Under the pieces are notes generated by a model. It ran no database searches. It had not been told where the DNA came from and saw only the letters and a program-made list of their open reading frames with translations. From JAKPCT01 sp029553165 (GTDB lineage Bacteria > Bacillota > UBA4882 > UBA8346), in contig DAORZT010000065.1 of assembly GCA_035359995.1 (NCBI GenBank), forward strand, positions 1-13,982: a DNA stretch of 13,982 nucleotides, given 5' to 3'. Each line of letters starts with the position of its first letter. The stretch's first letter is position 1. Position numbers and translations under genes: made by a program. Positions 7,485-13,982 of this stretch are shown here, piece by piece.

Positions 7485-8544
7485 TCACTTGATATCTTCG
7501 GGCCATAAAAAATACTTCCATGGGCTCGCCCAATGTTCCAAAAGTCTCTTTACGGCTAGAGAAGGTCCCTCATCAATATCCTCATCTTTGCCCATCCAAA
7601 AATTTCGTCCAATCAGAAAACTACGCCCAAAGTTATCCCAATCATGAAAATTCTCAAAACAAAGCGAACTTATTTTTTCCAATTCCGTCCAACACCGGTC
7701 AGCATCAAGATAATCTGCAATATAACACATTTTAAGCAAGTTAACATATCTAGCCATATCCCAGGCTAAAATTCCATATTCCGGCACAATATCTTTAACT
7801 TCATTGACATATTCAAACTGTACTTTAAGCTCCTTAATATGATCGCTCTCGATTATATTATCATCATCACTCTCATCAATATCATCCAAAACCTCTTTTT
7901 GCCTGCTTTCCATGATAAAATCGGCAATAGATTTGAGAGAAAAGTCCTTTAAATTATCCAGGTTTTCTAAACATGCCTGAAAGTGTTCACGATGCTTTGA
8001 CAGCCAGGTGTATTTTCTGATTTGTTCCGGCAATGGTTTTATTTCTGTATTGCAAATATAACTCCAGCAAAAACCATACGTGCTTATCTGAATAATTTGC
8101 ATTCATAATGTTATCGCCAAGATGTTCCCTAATAAAGTCAAAAAATATAGTTTCTTCTCGCTCCCACCCAAACATGGTGAAATGAATTAAAGCTATGACA
8201 ACTTTCCTAAAAGTATATCCTGTCATCATCTCAGGATAACGGATCTTATAGAGATCTTGTCCCATACACTGATAAAACACAACCATTTGAATTTTCTTTA
8301 ATTCTTCTATACTATTCCCGCCATTAATTAGCGTATCGTTTTTCCATTTTGACAGGTAATATGATGCTATCGAATCTAGATCTACCAATAAAATATGATC
8401 CCTCTCCAAGGCGTTTGACTCAACGATATCCATAATTTCACTTTGACACTCTTCATAATCTTGCTTAATATCTTCAAAAAAGTCGTCAGACCAATTTTTT
8501 AAATACCTCTTAAACGCCATTTCTAATTTCTTTTGGTTTAACAC
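7485..8544 (-). pseudogene. DUF1266-domain protein split by a single-base frameshift
   Basis: Two overlapping frames make one protein. The 5' frame starts at GTG 8544, preceded by GAGGTGA (8557-8551, 6 nt spacing), and runs 185 codons to 7987. It is helical, with FRKVVIALIHF and VWFLLELYLQYRNK. The 3' frame (open through 8102-7485, no ribosome site at its first ATG) continues with PLPEQIRKYTW and a DUF1266-like C-terminus: GILAWDMARYVNLL, CWTELEKI, FHDWDNFGRSFLIGRNFW. Together they span 1060 nt, 353 codons plus one base. Removing one A from the A4 run at 8037-8040 (minus strand) reads QYRNKPLPEQ and restores a 352-residue protein. The upstream helices loosely recall PoNi-type immunity proteins (DUF1910/1911), but the resemblance is weak. 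DUF1266 has no known activity; proteins of this size near immunity genes suggest a toxin-neutralising role. As written, only a truncated N-terminal half would be made. Confidence 0.75.
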
Positions 8545-8563
8545 TGGTTATCACCTCATATTT

Positions 8564-8683
8564 TCAGACCATTAGAATCATCTTCCACGGGCTTAGCGGA
8601 TTCGTTAACCGATTTCTTGATGTCGCAGTAAAAATATCCGGATCATCTTCGTCATCCAAAAAGTTTGAATTCAGTAAAAATAT
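8564..8683 (-). pseudogene. C-terminal remnant of a second DUF1266-like protein
   Basis: A 39-codon minus-strand frame ends at TGA 8564-8566. Its product (FLLNSNFLDDEDD, then SRNRLTNPLSPWKMIL) parallels the last 40 residues of the adjacent DUF1266 pseudogene (FLIGRNFWMGKDED, then VKRLLEHWASPWKYFL): FL..xNF, an acidic loop, RL, then SPWK. It has no start and overlaps the end of the 128-residue gene. Most likely it is what is left of a paralogous copy after deletion. Alternatively it is the lost tail of the 128-residue protein: a one-base change in the T run around 8676-8680 would join them in frame. Confidence 0.55.
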
Positions 8684-9057
8684 CTAACAAGTACCTTATT
8701 CTTACCATTAATAGCTTTACCCAAAATATCACATATATCATCACATAGAGGCATCAAATTCTCTTGGTTCAAATTGCTCCTTACATACAGCATCTGAGAT
8801 AAGGAAATCCTTAAATCGTCCATTTCCCAAGGAACTGGAGATAATTCTTTCCATGGAGAATCAATATTTTGATGATATGCCAAGCCCACATACATTCCAT
8901 CCTCATTTAGTGGAATTTCATCTAATATACTATCAAAATCCCCTATCCACATTTCAATCTTTTTTAAAGTATGCTGTGAATCTTTTTCTTGTAATATAAT
9001 TTCAATAAATGCCTCTCCCATATCCTTATAAGGCTCAGAATAATCTATATACTCCAT
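8671..9057 (-). CDS. Unrecognised 128-residue protein, possible immunity protein
   Basis: Not recognised. The protein is acidic with mixed alpha/beta character: strand-like MGEAFIEIILQEKD, IEMWIGDFDSILDEIP, GMYVGLAYHQ, two Trp-Pro-rich turns (SPWKELSPVPWEMDD), then two helices with DDICDILGKA, ending in a basic KVLVRYFY. No signal peptide or transmembrane segment is seen. Compact, acidic, Trp-rich proteins of this size in such clusters are often immunity proteins, which is an inference from context. The start ATG 9057 has only a weak upstream site (GAAAG), and the gene lies 16 nt after the pentapeptide-repeat pseudogene. A DUF1266-like tail in another frame follows immediately, so the natural C-terminus may be longer. 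Confidence 0.6.
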   Translation of the reverse strand: MEYIDYSEPYKDMGEAFIEIILQEKDSQHTLKKIEMWIGDFDSILDEIPLNEDGMYVGLAYHQNIDSPWKELSPVPWEMDDLRISLSQMLYVRSNLNQENLMPLCDDICDILGKAINGKNKVLVRYFY

Positions 9058-9073
9058 CCAATTTTCTTTCTAA

Positions 9074-10247
9074 TCAATTAACAATAATCAGTTCTTTCTT
9101 TTGTTCCTCTGTTAAACTGAGTTTTGTTGCATCTTTAGCCAGTATTTTTAGCTTTAAAATTTTGTTTTGACCAAATTTGGCATTATCTAAATTTGTTTGC
9201 GTCAAATCAACATTTTCAAATCTTACTCCTCTCAGATCGGTATTTGATAAGTTTGCACCATTAAGATTTGCTGATAAAAAAAGAGAATTTCTAAGGTCCT
9301 GTCCGCTCAAATCTGCGTTCTCCAAAGATGTAAGTAGAAATTCAACCTTTTTTAAATTGGTATTTTTGATGATACAATTTGATAAATTCGATTCTGAAAA
9401 GTCTGCTCCTTGAAAGTTGCAACCATCTATTTTTATATTACTCAAATCTGAATCCATTAAAGTTGAACCTTGAAAATTTGAATTTTTTATTGCTGTCGAA
9501 TTAAAATTTGATTCAGACAGGTCAGCATTTTGAAAATTGGTGTTATCTATTTTAGCATCATTAAATTTAGTCCCAATAAGGCTGGCATCTTCAAAGTTGG
9601 CGTTTGACAGATCACATTTTGATAAATCCGCGTAATGCATAGTGATTTCTTCATAATCGCCGCCTGAAAGGTCTAATTCACGCAATATCTCATATGAATA
9701 GGTGCCGTTCTTACTCTCCAGCCATGCAACTATCTCTTTTGAGTCTTTCTTTCGGATATCCTCTTTGTAGATTATTTCACTATAGCCCTTATATTCCCCG
9801 ATCCTGACTTCCAGTACTTCTTCCTTTTCAATCAGTTTAAATTCTTCTATCCGGACAGCTTCTTTTATTGCCTTTTTTGCAAACTCAACCATATTTACAT
9901 CGCATCTAATTACTCCTCTTTTTCTTACAGCCGCAAGGTCGCCGCTTGTTATTTTCCCGTCATATGTCTTGCTTATCTCTGAAAGATGCCTGGACTTGAT
10001 ACTCCTGACTTGTGCCATTAATATTATCAATACCAAAAGAATATGTTATATACGCTATCTTGGGTGTCAGGCCTTCAGCTTGCATTTCTTTAATCTTTAA
10101 GCATAAACTCCTGAAATTCTCCACAAACTCTGACATTAGCTTTTTTTCGTTTTCTGCAATGAATGCCTCTATTTCTTTATCCATTTGAAGAAAATATTTG
10201 TCACAATATTCCTTCTTAATATGCTTTAATGCTTCTTTCTTAGTCAT
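9074..10247 (-). pseudogene. Pentapeptide-repeat protein split by a frameshift
   Basis: The 5' frame starts at ATG 10247 (GGGGAG overlapping the end of the Sel1 gene) and encodes 95 residues (MTKKEALKHIKKEY, then FVENFRSLCLKIKEMQ, then AYITYSFGID), ending at 9960. The 3' frame is open from 10036 to 9074 without its own ribosome site. It gives a linker domain (ISKTYDGKITSGDL, EEFKLIEKEEVLEVRIGEYK, SEIIYKED) followed from about its residue 120 by some 34 pentapeptides of the A(D/N)LS/NFxxA type, which form a right-handed quadrilateral beta-helix. The two belong together: clostridial homologues I recall have this N-terminus, linker and pentapeptides in one chain. The combined span is 391 codons plus one base. 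The junction near residues 85-95 also looks short relative to such homologues, so a small internal deletion may accompany the shift. The function of the family is unknown; no DNA-gyrase-protection claim is justified. Confidence 0.7.
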
Positions 10248-10250
10248 AAA

Positions 10251-11039
10251 TTATCTCCCCGCTTCAATCTGAATCTTTAACTCCAATAACTCTTGTTTTG
10301 CCAGACCATTCCCCAAGTCAGCAGCTTTCGTCAACCAATTTATTGCTTGTAAATTATCCTTTTCGCAACCTTTACCATCCATATAATGTTTGGCCAACAT
10401 TCTCATGGCGAAAATGTTACCCTTTTCGGCGCCTTTCTGATAATATTTAAAACTTTCTATATTGTCTCTTTCAATCAGCAACTGTAAATAGCGCTCTTCT
10501 TCTCTTAATCGCAAAGACTTGATCACCTCAACCAAATACCCTCTTAACCCCAGTAAGGAGAGTCCATTGTCATCAACCTTTTTTATTAGTTTTTTGGCAT
10601 AGCTCACAAACTGATGAGCTAAATCAAAACAACCTATTTTAGCTGCTTTTTCAATAAGCCCCCCATGAGTCGGAGTGCCATTATTGCCAATAATCACACT
10701 CAACACAAGCTGAATTTGGCTTAAAGGTAAAATATCATAGAACCGCTCAGCTATTATTAACAGCTGTTCTAAATAATCGGCGTTATCTTCAATCATATCT
10801 TTCAAACCATGATATGAATGGCCAATTTTCTCCGGCTCATCAAAAGGAAACTCGGCCAAACGACGGGTAACTTCTTCTTTACGCCATTCCGCTTCCAAGT
10901 CAGCACTGATCTTTAAGGCGTAATACTCATCCCGTCTCTGAAAATTTTCTCGATCCAAATGAAAATGGCTGCATCCCATCGCTATAAAATAACGCTTTGC
11001 CTGCTCTATGTTTAGAATTGGTTCAGTTTCGATAGACAT
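10251..11039 (-). CDS. Sel1-repeat protein of the 'CSHFHLDRE' type
   Basis: About 262 residues from ATG 11039, chosen over ATG 11063 because GGAGAG (11050-11045) lies 5 nt upstream. The N-terminal domain carries AMGCSHFHLDRENF and an EEYY/ALKIS-like segment, then a helical region with GNNGTPTHGGLIEKAAKIG, a combination I associate with clostridial proteins near immunity genes. The C-terminus has one complete Sel1 repeat (FKYYQKGAEKGNIFAMRMLA, then YMDGKGCEKD) and part of a second (AINWLTKAADLGNGLAKQEL). Sel1 repeats are TPR-like protein-binding solenoids. There is no signal peptide, so it is likely cytoplasmic. It ends 3 nt before the pentapeptide-repeat start, whose ribosome site overlaps its stop codon, indicating translational coupling. 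It is one of the few intact genes in this block. Confidence 0.75.
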   Translation of the reverse strand: MSIETEPILNIEQAKRYFIAMGCSHFHLDRENFQRRDEYYALKISADLEAEWRKEEVTRRLAEFPFDEPEKIGHSYHGLKDMIEDNADYLEQLLIIAERFYDILPLSQIQLVLSVIIGNNGTPTHGGLIEKAAKIGCFDLAHQFVSYAKKLIKKVDDNGLSLLGLRGYLVEVIKSLRLREEERYLQLLIERDNIESFKYYQKGAEKGNIFAMRMLAKHYMDGKGCEKDNLQAINWLTKAADLGNGLAKQELLELKIQIEAGR

Positions 11040-11151
11040 GTTAGCTCTCCAATTACTTGTCATTAGAAAAGTATGATAAACTCAACTTGTCTCTTATGAC
11101 GATTTGTTCCCAAACGGAGTGTCATTTAACTTCGCTTGCTTGATTATCAAC

Positions 11152-11530
11152 TTAATATAATTCATTCAAAAAATCTAAAAACGAATTGGATACTTTTTCA
11201 ATCTGATTAGTTTCATGATTCCAAAAAACTACAGTAACATCTTTTTCATTAAAAAATAAACAAAGGTAGTTTCCAAACGGATCTTCCCCAAATGGAAATA
11301 ATTCATTTGGTAACCCATTATTTCTCAAAATTCTTAAAGTACTAAAAACATTGGTATCCTCTTCCTCATTAAATGAAATCAAATTACAAAACACATGGAC
11401 TGCCTTCATTGAATTCAATGATACATTTGCGAAATTCTACAGGTAATTGTTTACCTAAAACTGTTTCAATTTCTATGATAGACTTGTCATCCTTCAATGG
11501 GCTAGCCCATTCCCATATCAATTCACTCAT
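11152..11530 (-). pseudogene. SUKH (SMI1/KNR4) immunity protein split by a frameshift
   Basis: The 5' frame from ATG 11530 encodes 48 residues (WEWASPLKDD, IIEIETVLGKQLPVEFRKCI, FNEGSP) and stops at TAA 11384. The 3' frame, open by 11418, continues VFCNLISFNEEED, then LPNELFPFGEDPFGNYLCLF, VVFWNHET, and SFLDFLNELY. In order these are the landmarks of SMI1/KNR4 domains: W..PL, an LP.efk helix, N.G.P, lP.ELFPF..DPFGNY, a W.HE strand and an SF.eFL C-terminal helix. The combined span is 126 codons plus one extra base, so a single insertion within 11384-11418 (for example in TGTGTTTTG) explains the break. SUKH proteins are widespread immunity proteins against polymorphic toxins, often in arrays. 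The restored length (about 125) is slightly short for the family. Confidence 0.8.
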
Positions 11531-11586
11531 CTTTTTTCTCTAATGATCATTGGTTTATACCCAGTTTAAATAAATTTTCCTTAGAT

Positions 11587-13982
11587 CTACCATTTATAAT
11601 AACTGCCGATAAAAAATCTAAACTCATCCTGTGACAGATTGAGCACTACTCTTAAATCATAGTCCGTCGGGATATCATCGTCCTCGTCCCGATCTTCCAA
11701 AAACCGATAATACATCTCTTCGGCAAAAGGGTTTCCCCATTCTTCAAGCGATACCATAACTTGATTCATCTGCAAAAGGGTAAAATCTCTAAGCAGAATT
11801 TTATTGATTATCAAATCAAGGAGTGAATCATAATATTTTCTAGTCTTACCATTCTCGATTAAGCTGATCTCCTCTTTTATGCTTCTGTAATCATCAAGTT
11901 CGAATTGGCTAATCACCATATTTTCTCTATACTTTTTGATAAGACATTTAACATGCCCATCTGCCATTTCAAAAACAATATGATCATATGAAGCAGTTAA
12001 GACCGTAGGGTCATTTTTAATCATCTCACAAGTTTTAACAAGACTTCCTACGAATTTATCTAACAATGACCGTGTTTCTAATTGCAATACTTTATTGGTT
12101 AACTGTGGCATTTCCAATTTTTCAACCAGTCTTTTTATTTCCGAATCCAGTTTAAAATACGCTTCAACCTCTCTCTCGACAATATAATCGGCTACTCCAA
12201 TATGTTCTTGAAATTGGTTGATAAAGTCATTATAGTTGTAGATTAAGAAATCATGAGTTGTATTAACATTGGAATCTATAGCATAGATATATTGCCCTAT
12301 TTTGACATCACCTGAGAAATTAACATTGATTCCTTCCAATACAAGTTTTCCTCGTATATTTTGACTGCCAATAGAATCAAGATTAGAATTGATAATATGA
12401 GCATTTCCATATATAGTTAGGCCGTCACCAATATTTTTGATATTAACCTTCTTAAATTTCAGGTCACCGTAAACCGTAAAATTATCTCCGATCCCTTCAA
12501 TATTGCAGTATGCAAATTCAACATTTCCAAATATCTTAACATTATTACCGATTCGACTAACATCTAAGTCTCGCGGCGAAAATTTTATATTCCCTTCAAT
12601 AACTGTGTTATCTAATAAACATCCTTTCTCTGCCGCTTCTTTGATTTTTATGGTATTCAAAAGAGAACTATTCAAAATCAACCTTTTACCCGCTTTTACG
12701 CTTGGTGCCATTGTTTCCAACTTAGTAGTATGAGCTAAGTTCAAATTTCCTCCAACAATAACCTTCCCTGATATTTCAGTTATTTCACTAAAACTCAGAT
12801 CAAGATTGCCGCCTACAGAAATATCACAGGCCACGTCCTCTTCTTTTAACCCATATGTAAATTCGAGATCTCCTTGTACATTTATCTCTTCCAAACCATA
12901 AAGATAATCGGTCTCTATGACTGCATCTTGACCAACAGTAATTTTTTTGGGGAGTTGCGTTTCTTCATCTTTATTGTCTAATCGGAAATTGCCTTTGACA
13001 TCAATCTCTTCTGGCAGTCTTTGGTATACTTCAATCCAAGACATGTCAAGATCACCACTGACAACTAACTTATCAGGGTAATTTTTGATTTTAGAAAAAC
13101 TCAGGTCCATATCGCCATTAACAACAATTGAACAATTGAAATTTTCAATCATGGAACATGACATTTTTAGTTCCCCATTTACCGTTATATTACCATTGAT
13201 TTCCCTAACATTCTTTAAAGATAAGTCTCCATTAATCAAAAGATTGACATCCAATTGTTCAATTTGATAACCGGTCAAATCCAGACTACTATCGATAACC
13301 AACCGTTCTCCTTCAGCCCTGATTTTATCTTGATTTATGATCTTTTCTTCAAGCAAAAACCGGTATAAATCATTATTGTTCTCAATACTTACTTGCTCAA
13401 TACTTACTTGCTCAATTTCTTTCACTACTTTCCCAACGACCTCAATATTGCCGGGGATTTCTTTCATTTCATATTGCATAATTTCAAGCCTGCCCCGAAC
13501 CAGTAAATTCTCCGGCAGATGCTTGACCTTTGAATTGTTAAGTATCAGATTTCCCTTGATCTCACTCAAACAATCCGGTATCCTATCAATTTCGGTATTT
13601 GATAAATCCAAACTTCCTCCAACCATAATATGGTTCGGTAATTCATTGATCTCTTTACATCCGCAAAGAGTCAAGCTTCCGTCTACTCTTAATCCATCGG
13701 GCAAATGGGTAATTTTTGTCCCTGACAGATCCAAATCACCGTTAATAACAAATTGGTCGGGCAACTTTTGAAGGTTTTTATTATCTTTAAGCCATATGTT
13801 CCTGCCAATTGATACATCATTCGGAAATATATTTAATGCATCACACCTAAATATTTTCAAGTCTCTTTGAACATTTATTTTATTCATGGAAGATAACATA
13901 TTACATGAACTAATCGTCAAATCTTGCCCAACCCTAATATTGCTTATTTCTTTAAGATTATTACAGGAACTAATTCGCAAAT
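11587..13982 (-). CDS. Large leucine-rich/solenoid repeat protein, N-terminus beyond the window
   Basis: Partial: 798 codons are visible and the frame is still open at the right edge, so the true start is outside. Residues to about 575 are an irregular tandem array of 20-23-residue units of the form V.G.L.L....I..LP (for example VDGSLTLCGCKEINELPN, VGGSLDLSNTEIDRIPD, VYGDLKFKKVNIKNIGD). The LP-containing units resemble bacterial leucine-rich repeats. The later units lack LP and read more like a plain beta-solenoid. The C-terminal 220 residues are non-repetitive, helical and acidic (YIVEREVEAYFKLDSEIKRL, SLEEWGNPFAEEMYYRFLED, FRFFIGSYYKW) and are unrecognised. No catalytic motif (E3 ligase Cys domain, nuclease) is visible. 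It is upstream of, and probably co-transcribed with, the SUKH/Sel1/pentapeptide genes. It could be a binding scaffold in the same accessory system. Confidence 0.75.
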   Translation of the reverse strand, partial: LRISSCNNLKEISNIRVGQDLTISSCNMLSSMNKINVQRDLKIFRCDALNIFPNDVSIGRNIWLKDNKNLQKLPDQFVINGDLDLSGTKITHLPDGLRVDGSLTLCGCKEINELPNHIMVGGSLDLSNTEIDRIPDCLSEIKGNLILNNSKVKHLPENLLVRGRLEIMQYEMKEIPGNIEVVGKVVKEIEQVSIEQVSIENNNDLYRFLLEEKIINQDKIRAEGERLVIDSSLDLTGYQIEQLDVNLLINGDLSLKNVREINGNITVNGELKMSCSMIENFNCSIVVNGDMDLSFSKIKNYPDKLVVSGDLDMSWIEVYQRLPEEIDVKGNFRLDNKDEETQLPKKITVGQDAVIETDYLYGLEEINVQGDLEFTYGLKEEDVACDISVGGNLDLSFSEITEISGKVIVGGNLNLAHTTKLETMAPSVKAGKRLILNSSLLNTIKIKEAAEKGCLLDNTVIEGNIKFSPRDLDVSRIGNNVKIFGNVEFAYCNIEGIGDNFTVYGDLKFKKVNIKNIGDGLTIYGNAHIINSNLDSIGSQNIRGKLVLEGINVNFSGDVKIGQYIYAIDSNVNTTHDFLIYNYNDFINQFQEHIGVADYIVEREVEAYFKLDSEIKRLVEKLEMPQLTNKVLQLETRSLLDKFVGSLVKTCEMIKNDPTVLTASYDHIVFEMADGHVKCLIKKYRENMVISQFELDDYRSIKEEISLIENGKTRKYYDSLLDLIINKILLRDFTLLQMNQVMVSLEEWGNPFAEEMYYRFLEDRDEDDDIPTDYDLRVVLNLSQDEFRFFIGSYYKW
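13381..13410. repeat. Perfect 15-bp tandem duplication inside the LRR gene
   Basis: CTCAATACTTACTTG occurs twice in a row and encodes two successive EQVSI units on the minus strand, at the junction between two LRR blocks. It is in frame and looks like a recent slippage duplication. Confidence 0.8.

Noticed and set aside
8037..8040. Programmed frameshifting as the explanation for the three +1 breaks
   Set aside because: No shared slippery heptamer, internal Shine-Dalgarno or stimulatory hairpin is seen across the three sites, and the joined families are unrelated. Independent mutation is simpler.
11040..11151. Promoter in the gap upstream of the Sel1 gene
   Set aside because: TATCAT and TTGATA-like hexamers occur but none at 16-18 bp spacing with a credible partner.
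13337..13771. Long plus-strand open frame antisense to the LRR gene (144 codons), with similar ones at 12503-12733 and 13085-13267
   Set aside because: They are shadows of the repeat gene: composition follows the antisense of its Leu/Ser/Asn-rich repeats, there is no ribosome site, and no recognisable protein features are present.

Overview
The window reads as an AT-rich chromosome segment of a low-GC Gram-positive bacterium (Bacillota, most likely a clostridial lineage). The evidence is AGGAGG-type ribosome sites, two perfect TTGACA-17-TATAAT promoters, a Gram-positive-style lipoprotein, and several protein families (SUKH, Imm6-like, SseB-like, DUF1266, 'SHFH' Sel1 proteins) that I associate with Clostridia. 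Genus cannot be fixed from the sequence. No rRNA, tRNA, CRISPR array, transposase or phage structural gene is visible.

Left part (1-5500), all on the minus strand. It holds a repeat-built lipoprotein running off the left edge with its own consensus promoter (845-873), a broken remnant of a small GMS..V..-type domain protein (904-1158), and a two-gene chaperone operon. In that operon an HscC-type Hsp70 (5291->3591) is followed 18 nt later by a 793-residue protein with an N-terminal J-like domain and about seven C-terminal TPRs (3572->1191). The operon is driven by a perfect sigma-A promoter at 5414-5442. It lies back-to-back with a plus-strand promoter (5450-5478), and a 12-bp palindrome (5455-5466) sits between and across them.

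Middle (5517-6422), plus strand. A short gene interrupted by an in-frame TAA is followed 3 nt later by an intact Imm6-like immunity protein.

Right part (6469-13982), all on the minus strand. In transcription order it holds a large repeat protein (LRR/solenoid-like, start outside the window), a frameshifted SUKH (SMI1/KNR4) gene, a Sel1-repeat protein, a frameshifted pentapeptide-repeat protein, an unrecognised 128-residue protein, a leftover DUF1266-like C-terminus, a frameshifted DUF1266 gene, a small acidic protein, and an SseB-like protein with a short N-terminus.

The unifying reading is an island of orphan immunity or toxin-associated accessory genes undergoing decay. Three genes each need removal of exactly one base to be restored, one has a nonsense codon, and two more are fragments. 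The three long genes (about 1.7, 2.4 and 2.4 kb) are uninterrupted, so generalised sequencing error is an unlikely explanation. No toxin gene is visible; one could lie beyond the right edge. The chaperone pair looks like a separate, conserved unit. Family names are from recognition of motifs by eye, not from database searches.
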